Shown here piece by piece: positions 1 to 8,740 of a DNA stretch of 16,732 nt (position 1 is the stretch's first letter; the number at the start of each line of letters is the position of its first letter). Origin of the DNA: Thalassiosira profunda (Eukaryota > Bacillariophyta > Thalassiosirophyceae > Thalassiosirales > Thalassiosiraceae); assembly GCA_036939355.1 (NCBI GenBank), contig JALLAP010000200.1:1-16732 (forward strand). The letters are read 5' to 3'. Below the pieces are notes generated by a model. That model saw only the letters and a list, made by a program, of their open reading frames with translations. It searched no databases and was not told where the DNA came from. Both the position numbers and the translations under genes were made by a program.

Positions 1-324
1 ATGTGTTGGGCCTACTTGAAAACCTACACAGGGGCTGTTTGAGGGTCCAGCGTTAGGCGCACCATTCAATAATGAATGTTCATAGAATCATGCTTTGCAA
101 ACCCCTCCCTCGATCCTCACGTCCTCGGATTGCGCGCTCATGACCCCCCCGCGCGTCTCTTTCTACTGCAGTCCGGAAATCTATGTGCATTTTTGCCTTT
201 GTGCCTAATGCACGCCCTTTCCCGAGAGTTCAATACCCATCGTTCGACCTTCAATTCGCGGACCGATAATAAAGATATCAGCACACAGATCTTAGCTCAA
301 CGAAGAACACATCTACCACAACAC
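1..324. other. Non-coding flank, 3' of the PHPT1-like gene
   Basis: No coding region is supported here. The stretch lies downstream of the minus-strand PHPT1-like gene. The stop of that gene sits in a TGGTGAGTG context that also looks like a splice donor, so I searched this flank for a last exon encoding the short tail that follows VTW in animal PHPT1. I found no acceptor followed by a matching tail. A plus-strand open frame at 76-546 runs antisense into the gene and shows no family resemblance. Confidence 0.5.
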
Positions 325-780
325 TCACCAAGTCACCGTGTAGCCGCGGTAGTTGACGCTCTGCTCCACGACGCCCTTCGCCCTCTCGTGATCGGCCCGT
401 CCGAATCCGTAGCTGTACCCAAAGATATGCACCTTCTTGGACTCGTCGTCCCGCAATATCCTCCCGCCCCCCGTGATCCGAATGTCGCTGTATCCTGCAT
501 TCTCCAACTTATAGGGACGAGGTGCTCGGCGACGTTGCGGTGGTAGCTCGAATTGCGCTTGGAATAGACGAACGTCCGCCTGTTGTTGCCTGTTGTTGGA
601 GGGCGCGACGGCCGTGACGAGGACGTACTTGTAGGCGCCCTCGGCGAGGGATACGGCGGGGATGGCATCAGGTGGTGCCTCATTTGCAGATGATGCGACG
701 GAGGCGGATGCCTTGTTGTTGTGTTCCGCCAAACGCGCCTGGAGCTTCGCCGCCTCGGCTAGGTCGTGGGCAAAGAAGGG
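325..780 (-). CDS. PHPT1: 14-kDa phosphohistidine phosphatase (PHPT1/Janus family), active-site segment frameshifted
   Basis: PHPT1-type enzymes remove phosphate from phosphohistidine in proteins. The frame encodes the family's first strand (YKYVLV) and its C-terminal half: GGGRI, then KKVHIFGYSYGFG, then YTVTW before the stop. The expected length of about 125-140 residues fits. The middle is wrong in this frame. From about 588 down to 514 the expected segment, including the SYH that should carry the catalytic histidine (codon 540-542), lies in another frame. Two changes explain it: a tandem duplication of a 10-base unit at 579-588/589-598, and one apparently missing base in the G-run at 514-516. 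Their sum is +9, so the outer frame stays open. The 5' end is unresolved. The frame has no ATG and is open back to a TAG at 781-783, which could be an intron acceptor, with an upstream first exon I cannot place. It is either a pseudogene-like allele or a sequence error. The family call is firm. Confidence 0.8.
   Translation of the reverse strand, partial: PFFAHDLAEAAKLQARLAEHNNKASASVASSANEAPPDAIPAVSLAEGAYKYVLVTAVAPSNNRQQQADVRLFQAQFELPPQRRRAPRPYKLENAGYSDIRITGGGRILRDDESKKVHIFGYSYGFGRADHERAKGVVEQSVNYRGYTVTW
579..598. repeat. 10-bp tandem duplication inside the PHPT1-like gene
   Basis: The plus-strand unit CCTGTTGTTG occurs twice in direct succession. Taking out one copy puts the family strand YKYVLV in frame with the SYH active-site segment, so the duplication is the upstream of the two frame breaks. 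Confidence 0.9.
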
Positions 781-783
781 CTA

Positions 784-1990
784 CGATTGTCGTCGGGTCG
801 TCCTCGGTTTGGGCGGAATGACGGCCGCGGGCGTGGGGCTTCGACTCGTCGCAAGAGGAAGACCGCACCACAAACTACACGCACACAGAAGAGCCAACAA
901 GTTCGTATCTGCAAAACGTCAAGAAAAGGCGGATATGAAGGAGGGCGAGGACAACACAGAGATCTCGGTGGAACGATCGCGACAACGAGGAGAGATCGGT
1001 CAGTCGATTGCAACTATTGCAAAACAATAAAGTGTGTTAAGTGTAATGTCCCTTTCGTCGGCTGCTCGCGCCCTCCGCATCTTCTCCTCACCCAGCGCCC
1101 TCGTCTCTCGCTCTCTGTTTGATTGTTGCATGTTGATGTCGACTCCGTCGGATCCCACACCCTCACACGCCCCGGCGCTCGACGCCAGCCCAGCTGGGTC
1201 ACCGCCATGCAGCCGCTCCGCCATAGGCGACTCTTTCGCCCATGATCGTAGCCAGCAGGAGGTCGAGGGTGGCGAGGTCGAGTAGTTTATGTATGAGCGC
1301 GTAGGTCAGGTCGAGTTAGATGAGCGAGGTTGATGTTGGTCCGTCGGCAGCGCGCCTGGAATCGCCAGGCCGTGCAGTCGCCATCGAGCCGCCTCTGTGT
1401 GGACGACTCCTCCACCGCACCAACGGGCAGGAGGTGATCAGGTCGGAGGTCGCGAGGTGTTCGTGGCTGGTCCCCCTGCTGAAGCGGCCCGGGGTCCTCG
1501 CGGGGCGGGCAGCAGGTCGCCTCGCTTCCCTTTGGGTAGGGAGGTGAGACCTGTTCCCAACCACCTGCAACCACCTCTTTTAGCACCTCTTTTTGGCTTG
1601 TCTTTTTGGCTGAAGAAGGCGGGAAAAAACAACACCTTTCATCAGATCTTGGAACAGGTCTGAGTGAACAGGTCGTGAGAGAGGTCGGAGGAAGTTAGGC
1701 ACTCTTCAGCAAGTTAGGCACTCTTGCGAGAGAGGTGGGAAGAAGTAAGGACCCCTACATAGGAATCAGTATAATATTCGAGTTGATTTCTACATACATA
1801 GGAATCCGATAACCATATTCTCCGTCGGAAAGAATGGAAAATTTACGAGAAAAAAAGAGGTGCAAGCGGCACTGGCACTCCTTGCATACCAGAGCCAGAA
1901 AACTCACCTACAATTCCGCCCGTAGACGCCAGTACAAGGGGGTTATCAATATTCTATTTTCTTGCGGGGGAATATTGACGTGGGAATGAC
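784..1990. other. Intergenic region with no recognisable gene; short purine-rich repeats
   Basis: Short open frames occur on both strands but none shows a recognisable domain. The part from about 1240 to 1740 is rich in AGGTCG/GAGGT-type sequence. Short direct repeats include AAGTTAGGCACTCTT twice (1692-1706 and 1711-1725, period 19), TCTTTTTGGCT twice near 1585-1611, and ACATAGGAATC twice between about 1750 and 1810. The first 250 bases probably contain the 5' region of the PHPT1-like gene on the minus strand, possibly with an upstream exon. From about 1760 the sequence becomes AT-richer. I see no RNA gene. Confidence 0.5.
1692..1725. repeat. Two copies of a 15-bp direct repeat, period 19
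   Basis: AAGTTAGGCACTCTT is present at 1692-1706 and again at 1711-1725, separated by CAGC. The flanks are also similar (GAGAGAGGT followed by GGAGGAAG or GGGAAGAAG), suggesting a larger decayed duplication. Confidence 0.8.
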
Positions 1991-1999
1991 AAAATGTAC

Positions 2000-2900
2000 G
2001 TAGAAAAACACCCACCCTTAGCTCATCTAACACTGTCATCTTTCCATCTCATCTCACACTACCATCTCGCACTACCATCTCATCCTACCGTCTGCTGCTC
2101 GCATTGCTCATCTAACACAACTATCCGTCATCGTGCCACTGTTTCCCAATTCTCACAAACTATCTCACATTACCACTCTTCTCCTACATCGCTCATCAAA
2201 CACTTCTATCCGTCATCTCACACTACCATGCCACATCTCTTTTGCTCTCATCTCACACTTTCATCTCACACACTACTATCTGTCATCCGTCATCTCGCAC
2301 TACATATCTCATCTCTTGCTCCTCTCATCTCACAACCTCACTCATACTACCATCTCAAATCTCGCGTACCATTTCAAACTCGTGTCTCATACCCTCATCT
2401 CTTGCTCGCTTCTCATCCTCGTATCTTTTGCTCGCATCTCTCCTCTCACACTACCGCTTCCATCACGCATCTCTTGCTTGTATATCTGTCGCTCCCACCA
2501 TCACTTTTTCTCATATCCTGCTTGCATCGTTTGCTTGCATCTCCTGCCCTTCTCTCTACCTTTCATTCATGTCCATGCCTCACATCTCATCACGCTATTT
2601 CTTTCTTGCATCTCATCCTCACATCTCTTGCTCGCATCTCTCCTCTCACACTACCATCCTGCATCTCTTGCTTGCATATCTCTTGCTCCTGCCATCTCTC
2701 TTTCATCTCTTGCTCGCACATTTTGCTTGCATCTCTTGCTCTTCTCTCTTCCTTTCATTCCTATGCCTCACATTTCACGCAAATCTCCGCGCTACATCTC
2801 TCATCTTGCGCTGTTCTCTCTCATCTCTTGCTCTCCTCTTTCTCTGTTCTTCTCTTACTCTCATTCACGCCCACGTCTCGTGTCTGCAACTTTATTGATA
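2000..2900. repeat. G-poor CATCTC/CTCACACTACC low-complexity repeat block
   Basis: The plus strand is almost entirely C, T and A. In two 60-base lines I counted there were only four G each. Recurrent words are CATCTC, CTCACACTACC, TCTTGCTCGCATCTC and CATCTCATC. All three plus frames stay open for hundreds of bases because stop codons cannot easily form, and the translations are Ser/His/Leu/Thr-rich with no domain. I therefore treat the 340-codon frame starting near 1994 as a composition artefact. The block behaves like a decayed minisatellite. It could form unusual structures because one strand is pyrimidine-dominated. Confidence 0.8.
2411..2790. repeat. ~200-bp diverged direct tandem repeat within the G-poor block
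   Basis: The stretch beginning TCTCATCCTC at 2411 recurs at 2611, giving a period of 200. Both copies continue with TTGCTCGCATCTCTCCTC, then CACACTACC, a TTGCTTG run, CCTTTCATTC (2559 and 2751) and ATGCCTCACAT. The offset shrinks to 192 at the distal end, so a few small indels separate the copies. Confidence 0.85.
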
Positions 2901-3100
2901 CAACACACAACTCAATGCAATCTGTCATGCAAAGTTACTCTCTCACACATCACTACCTTTGCTGTTTGCCCATAACAACCGACCGCAAACACGCTGCATT
3001 TAAAACTCAAACGTGACAGCAAACCAAACTGCAACTTTTCTTCTCCACTCCATTTCTCTGCGATTTCGTTAGCACAACATGTGCGCCTACTCACTGCCCC
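2901..3100. other. Spacer between the two repeat blocks, no gene seen
   Basis: AT-rich non-repetitive sequence joins the CATCTC block to the TGCAAC-rich block. Short frames on either strand show no recognisable domain. Confidence 0.5.
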
Positions 3101-3454
3101 ATGCTCTTCAACCTCCCATCCTGTACCAAAATCGACTCCAAAATGCTGTTGCTACAAACCAAACAACTGCCACTTCAGCAACAACCCCAACTAATTGCGA
3201 CATGTGTTTTTGACTCAATGTGTTTTGTTGCATATGCGCGTTCTCCAGCTTCCAGCGACAGCTCTGCTACTCTGCCAACTACGATGTTCTTGTCGACTAC
3301 CGACTACACTTACACTACAACAAAATATTGCTTCACAGTTGCTTTGTACCTGCAACTTCCGTCCTTTTTCTATTTTTCTTCTTCCGCTTCCGCCCCAACG
3401 ATGTTAACTGCAACTGCGCTGCAACCCTATCTGAATGCCTTTTGTTCCGTATCC

Positions 3455-3780
3455 CCGTTTTCAACCACCTATTTACTGCAACTGCAACCCTATCTTGCCG
3501 ACTGCAACCCGCCAACTACTGCAACCCGTCAACTCTGCCATTTTTAGTGCACTTCGCCCGTTTTCAACCCTCCAGTGCTCACTGCGAGTGACGGCAACAC
3601 AACTCCAACCCAACTGCACCTCTGTCTCGCCAACTCTACTCGCCACCTCTGCAATTTTTTCAGCCGCACTTTGCCTGTTTTCAACCCTCGGTGCACACTG
3701 CGACCGGCTGCAACCCAACCGCAATCCAAAAGCAGAGCTCGTTTTTGGTTGCACAGCGACCCACTTTGGTTGCTACGGCC
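3455..3780. repeat. Three diverged ~103-116-bp units anchored on CGTTTTCAACC
   Basis: The anchor CCGTTTTCAACC occurs at 3455 and 3558, and CCTGTTTTCAACCC at 3674. The second and third units align well beyond the anchor: GCACTTCGCC against GCACTTTGCC before it, then a GTGC.CACTGCGA stretch and CCAACCCAACTGC against TGCAACCCAACCGC after it. Unit lengths are 103 and 116. Confidence 0.75.
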
Positions 3781-3850
3781 ATCCACTTTGGTTGCACGCT
3801 CACCCACTTGTGTTGCACGGCAACGCATCTTGCTTGCACTGCAACCCATT
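3747..3850. repeat. 21-22-bp tandem repeat, about five degenerate units
   Basis: The unit starts with GGTTGC and ends with CCACTTT. Starts are at 3747, 3768 and 3790, then degenerate forms near 3811 and 3831, so the step is 21-22 bases. Confidence 0.8.
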
Positions 3851-3870
3851 GCAACCATGCAAAGAGCTAG

Positions 3871-4489
3871 CCACGGCCACAGAAAAATACGGTGCTAAAA
3901 GTTAAAACCACGCTACTGGGAAGTTCGGTTACATCGGCGATTGAGGTGGAGAGACGTTACAACTTTTTGCAGTAGATATGGCAAAAACCGGGGGATGCTG
4001 CCAATTGCTTCACCCAGTGTTCACACCGAGGAGGTGGCAAGAGTGGCAGCGCGCTGCAATATTGCTGAGCCCACGGTGTGGCGGCTCGTTCACTTGCGAG
4101 AAGAAGCCTCCGACCTGGAGAGACGAGAACACAAGGAGCGTTTCACTTGCCCGCACTCTCTGCCGCTTTGTGTGTGTCTGTGCAAAGAATTTCAAAATTC
4201 TGTCTCGGCGACCGAGTTTCATTTACGCTTTTCAGGCACGCCCCCCTTCCGAAGCATTGGAGCGTTGCTTGCACGCGGGAGGAGAGAGTGGGCAGAGGCA
4301 GAGCAGGGCCAAGATGAAAGAAAAGAAAGAAAAGCTGAAGCTCGGCACACATCGACCATTTATCCACTCGATTGTTAGAATGGTTAGCGTTCTGTCGGCT
4401 AAGTGGGCCGGGCACAGAGCCGACCACTCACAACACGCCGCCACCCCCAGCCCACCCCGCCGTGCCCCCGCCGAGCGGCCAACCCAACA
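3871..4489. other. Upstream region of PEX6, no gene seen
   Basis: Mixed-composition sequence between the repeat block and the PEX6 start. Open frames up to about 180 codons run through it in two plus frames, but they are low in family signal and rich in Arg/Ser/Pro. A GTG-initiated extension of the PEX6 frame reaches 4403 but has no ATG, so it is probably 5' untranslated. No TATA-like element stands out. Confidence 0.5.
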
Positions 4490-7400
4490 ATGGCGGCCCT
4501 CCCCATCCGCGTTCGCGTAAGGATCCTGGACCGCCTCCCCCCCATTGGCGGCGAGGACGCGAGCGGCGGCGGCGGCGGCTCCACTGCCGATGGTGAGGCG
4601 GGGTCGTCCGGCGATGGGCAGCGTGATGGGTCGTTGACGCCGACTGGAGGCGGCGGCGCCGCGCCGACCCACCGTCGTCCTCGCCGCCGCCACCTCAAAC
4701 ACCGCCGGGGCGACGAGCACGCGACCGCCTACCTCTCCGCAAGCGCCCTGGCGGCGCTGCTGGCGCGGTGGGGAGGATCCAGCGACGACGGCGGCGGGGG
4801 AGAAGGAGGCAACGATGGGGCGGGGCGGACGCTGGGGCGCCTCGTGCGCATCATCGGCGGAGACTGCAGGAATTCGGAGGGGGCGGATGCGACGTTCGAG
4901 AGTGAAAGGAGCGGCGGAGGGCGGCGGCTGTGGGCCCCGCTGATCCTGAAGGCCCTGCCCTCCTCCTCCCCCTCGGCCCCTCCCGACACCACCGACGACA
5001 CCTCGGCGCCCCCCACGCTCCACGTCCCGCCCTGCCTCGCCGCCACCCTGGGCCTGCACCCCTTCCACCGCGGCCCCTCCCTGCCCTCCACCGCCGCCGC
5101 CGTCTTCCTGCGGCCCCTCCCCCGCCGTCGCCTCGCCAAAGCGTCCCGCGCGACGCTCCGGGAACTCGGCGTCCCTCCCCCCGCGCCGAGGCTCCGGTGG
5201 CCCCCCGCCCGGGGCTCCAGGGGAGCAGGGGGAAATGAAAGTGGTGGCAGCAGCAGTGGCAAGGGAGGCAAGGATGGGGGAGAAGGACGAGGGGAGGAGG
5301 GGCAAACCACAAACGCGAGCGCGGCGGAGCGGGAGCTGCGGCGGTTCTTCCTCCGCCCGCCCCCATCCAACGCCGACGACGACGCCGATGGGGAGGAGCG
5401 GCAGCTCCACCCCGCCTACCGAAAAAAGAGGCGCGACCCGCCGCGGCCCCGGCGGAGGCTGCTCGCCCGGGGATCCATATTTGCCGTCCCCTCCTTCGAC
5501 AACGCCGACGGCGGCGGCAGCGCCAGTTATTGGGAGGGGGCCGACGATGAAAGGAGGATCGCGCGGGACGTGCGGTTTTACCAGTTGGTCGACGTCGCGG
5601 CGATCAGTCCCCCTTCCGGAAGCGACGGGGGGGAAACGGCCGGCGACGACGACGCCGCAGAATGCGCGTACGTCGTCTCGCCGTCGACCCACCTGACGCT
5701 CCTCCCGGCGACGGACGGCGAATCCAACAACCGCACCGCGCTGCACCCGCAGCTCGCGGAGCTAAGGGCGGGCGATCGCGCGTGGCGCCTCCCCCGGCCG
5801 TGGGCGGCGCGGTCCTTCCTCCGCTCCGTCGCCTCCCACGCCGGCCCCGCGCCCGCGTCGATCCCCGCCGCGCTTCGGCCGCCACCATCGACGGAGGGGG
5901 GAGCGACGCACCGGGATTTGCACCGCGGTCCCCTGAGCGGCACCCCCCGCCATCCCTCCGCCAAAGCGGTGGCCGACGCGCTGTACCTCCTGGGGGCCGT
6001 GCCGTCCCTGCCGTCGATATCGTCCGCAAATCGGTGCGGAGCGTGTCGCCGCGCGACGGGGGCGCCGACAACGGCATCTCCACTGCCAATGAACGACGAC
6101 GACAATCTACGCATCATTCACGTGGCGGGGAGGGAGGAGGACGATTTGCGGGCCTGCGTCGACGAGGCGGCCGACATCGGTTGAGTTCGCTCGTTTGTCT
6201 CTCATTGTTGCTCGCGCCCATCTCTCACTTTCCACACTCCTCTCACGCTCATCTGTCTCTCCCATTTCATTGGCAGTGGGAATGCGCTGCTTCCACGTCG
6301 ACGGCCTCGCCGCCTTCTGGGCCCATTCCCACAATTTGGGCACCTACGATTCCCTCGACTCCCATCCCGCGTCCTCCCATCCTCCCCCCGCCACTCAGCC
6401 GCTGACGGGCGGACTGGCCGACAAATTGCGTGGCCTTCGCGCCGCATTGGCCCTCGCCCGCCGGTCGGCGCCGTGCGTCCTCCGCATATCCTTGGAAGGG
6501 GAATTGACGTCGGTCGAGGGTCCCGCGGCCGACATGGAGGCGCGGAGGGAGGAGGAGCAACGGATGCTGGAAGCGCTGCGGGAGGGACTGGCAACAACGG
6601 CGGGGGCGGGGCATCCTCCCTCCATCCACAGGCGCGCACCAACGACCGCGGGGGCATCGACCGACGGACGCGCCGCCCACGACGTCTTCCTCTCGACCGC
6701 CGCCGCGCCCCCAGTCGCCGTCGTCCTCTCCGCCCCCGCCGCCCTGCCGCCCGGTCCCCTCGCGTCGGCCCTCCCCCGGCGCCGCATCGACCTCGCGCCC
6801 CCCGACGCCAACTACGCCCGGCATTTGTGGGACAACGACGCCGACGGCACGTTTGAGGCGGCGGCGCGGTATTTGGCGGAATTGAGTGCGCGGGAGGTGC
6901 GGTGGCTGCGCGGACGGTTCGCGCCCCTGTGGCGAGCGGAGATATTGAAAGGCGGCGAGGGGGGCATGATAACAGTGGAGGAGGAGCCGGCACCACCTCC
7001 TACAAACAAGTCGGGGCCGTCGCCCGTCGCCGTCCTGACATCGCTCCTTCCCGAACTCGAAGCGTCGCGGACCTTCGCCCGCTCCGCCCGCAAGGGCGGA
7101 GGCGCGTCGACCCTTCCCCTCGCGGCCGCGGCCCTGCCCAACGTGCGATGGGAGGACATTGGCGGACTCGACGCCGTCCGGCGCGAAATCACCGACGCCG
7201 TCGAACTGCCGTTGAAGCATCCGGCATTGTTCGAGGGGAGCCGCCGCTCGGGAATCCTGCTGTTCGGACCGCCCGGTGAGACGACGGCTTTGCAGAATCG
7301 ATCGCCCGTGCTGTTGTGTTGTGGTGGTGCCGCGACCAATTCTCTCTCATCTCGCTTTGTATGAATTGGCAGGGACGGGCAAGACGCTCGTGGCCAAGGC

Positions 7401-8259
7401 CGTGGCGCGGGAGTGCGGCCTCCCCTTCCTGAGCGTCAAGGGGCCGGAATTGCTGGGATCCTACGTCGGCGAGAGCGAGGCCAACGTCCGGGCCGTCTTC
7501 GCCGCCGCCCGAGCGGCCGCCGCGGACGCCACAGGCTCCCTCCCCTGGGGCGGGGACTCAAAGGAATCGAACGACAACGACGCCCCAACCTACGCGGGCG
7601 CGGCGGTCCTCTTCTTCGACGAGCTCGATTCCCTCGCCCCGCGCCGCGGCGACACCGGCCACGGCGACGGGGTCATGGACCGCGTGAGCGCCACGCTCCT
7701 CGGCGAGCTCGACGACGACGGGGGCGACGCGCGCCATTCCGCGAACGTCGTCGTCATTGGCGCGACGAACCGCCCCGACCTCCTCGATCCGTCCCTCTTG
7801 CGTCCCGGGCGCTTCGATCGATTGCTCTACCTCGGTCCCGCTCAAACGAGGGAGCACTGCCTGCAGATCCTGTTGGCGCAGACGCGCCACTTTCGTTTTG
7901 CGGACGGCCAATCCGCGGCGTCCGTATTGGAGCAGGCCATGGACTCCTTCCCGCCCGCGCTGAGCGGCGCCGACTTGTCGGCCGTGGCGAGCGGGGCGCT
8001 CATGCGCGGGCTGCGGCGGGTGTGCGAGCGGGTCGAGGCGGAGGCGGAAGCAATCAACCTCCGCAACGGCGCCAGGGGCATCCCGCCGGTCGACGTGGAC
8101 GACGTCATGGACGCGTGGAGCGACGACGACCTGCGGCCGGCGCTGACGGCCGCGGACTTTGTCGCGGCCGCGAAAGATGTGGTTCCGAGCATTAGCGCGA
8201 AGGATCTGGAGGGCTTTGAGCAGCTCCGGCGGCAGTTTTCGTCCGGCCGGTACTCCTGA
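4490..8259 (+). CDS. PEX6: Peroxisomal AAA+ ATPase PEX6 (three exons)
   Basis: PEX6 forms the PEX1-PEX6 motor that extracts the ubiquitinated import receptor PEX5 from the peroxisomal membrane. Exons 4490-6179, 6277-7275 and 7373-8259 join in frame to 1191 codons plus TGA, longer than the roughly 980-1030 of animal and yeast proteins because of Gly/Ala/Asp/Arg-rich insertions in exon 1. The ATG at 4490 is in ACAATGGC context. The N-domain is poorly conserved (LLARGSIFAVPSF about aa 325-340). A degenerate D1 without Walker A covers about aa 600-740 (KLRGLRAALALARR, then RRRIDLAPP). D2 is canonical: WEDIGGL about 855, GPPGTGKT 894-901, FFDE 977-980, VMDRV, and GATNRPDLLDP through RPGRFD 1026-1045. 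The C-terminus PSISAKDLEGF matches PEX6 rather than PEX1, NSF or CDC48. Large open frames on the opposite strand are GC shadows. Confidence 0.93.
6180..6276 (+). other. PEX6 intron 1 (97 nt, phase 1)
   Basis: The donor is GTTGAGT and the acceptor ATTGGCAG. The interior is pyrimidine-rich with ATCTCTCAC and CATCTGTCTCTC stretches. The exon 1 frame hits a stop inside the intron, and removal joins ADI to VGMRCFHVDG in frame. Confidence 0.88.
7276..7372 (+). other. PEX6 intron 2 (97 nt, phase 1), inside Walker A
   Basis: The donor is GTGAGA and the acceptor ATTGGCAG. Splicing joins GPP plus a split glycine codon to TGKT, which rebuilds a perfect Walker A motif and confirms both boundaries to the base. 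Confidence 0.96.
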
Positions 8260-8740
8260 GGGGTGCGTCCGGAGGAGGTGAGTGCAATACATTGCACGAG
8301 ATCATTATTGTGGTTGTTCGATCTGCTGTTGGCGCTCCTGTGAGGAAAAATATCAATATACCATCTTTCGACTGATCGAGCTTCACAGGCTCAATGAGCG
8401 ACTGATATTCCCAACATGTTCTGAGGAGAATAACGCCCGGCGGGCTGGAGAATGGATTTTGTGTCATCGATGTTGTATCTCACTTTCCCTCCATTCTCCC
8501 TACGACTCATTCCTAACGACAAACAGCAGCCTCAACTGCGGTGACACAAACACCCACGCAGTGGCGGTCACAAACATAAAAAGTGAAACTGCTACCCCGA
8601 AAACTCTTGCAAAGCGGAGGGTTTTCGCCGGTTTCGCAAAGTTGACGGCTGCCCGGTGCAGCGGGGAGTGGCCGTTGCTCTTCCGCGCTTCCCTGTCGCG
8701 TTCACCGGCCCGCTGCCTGCCACCGCCTGCTCAACCTTCG
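8260..8740. other. PEX6-DRC4 intergenic region
   Basis: The DRC4 frame is open through most of this stretch, but the translation (Cys-rich, then mixed) does not resemble the DRC4 family, and the Lys-rich family-like N-terminus begins only at 8741. An inverted repeat lies at 8282-8297. A/T-rich sequence around 8340-8420 gives way to a GC-richer presumed 5' leader with GTTTTCGCCGGTTTCGC near 8625. Confidence 0.5.
8282..8297. repeat. Short inverted repeat just 3' of PEX6
   Basis: GTGCAAT and ATTGCAC form a perfect 7-bp inverted repeat separated by AC, starting 23 bases after the PEX6 stop codon. Its role is unknown. Confidence 0.75.

Larger units (their letters stand above)
3101..3870. repeat. 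TGCAACC-rich, G-poor repeat block
   Basis: Composition stays C-, A- and T-rich with sparse G. The words CTGCAACC, CGCCAACT and TTTTCAACC recur throughout. Inside are at least two repeat orders: a unit of about 103-116 bp, and a 21-22-bp unit at the distal end. Overlapping short frames exist in all plus frames and on the minus strand, with no recognisable domain. I see no gene. Confidence 0.75.

Noticed and set aside
1994..3016. Long plus-strand open frame of 340 codons
   Set aside because: All three plus frames are open here because the G-poor repeats rarely form stops. The translation is a Ser/His/Leu repeat with no domain.
3455..3850. CRISPR array
   Set aside because: Units are degenerate, directly abutting and lack unique spacers, and the window is eukaryotic.
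4403..4489. N-terminal extension of PEX6 from 4403
   Set aside because: It begins at GTG, has no ATG and encodes Arg/Pro-rich sequence. The ATG at 4490 has a good context and starts family-like sequence.
4232..5746. Open frame of 504 codons on the minus strand
   Set aside because: It lies antisense to the GC-rich first exon of PEX6. The translation is Gly/Arg/Pro low complexity, and the plus strand has clear family continuity.
8282..8740. Extension of DRC4 upstream to 8282
   Set aside because: The translation is Cys-rich and unlike the family, and the Lys-rich N-terminus typical of GAS8 starts at 8741.
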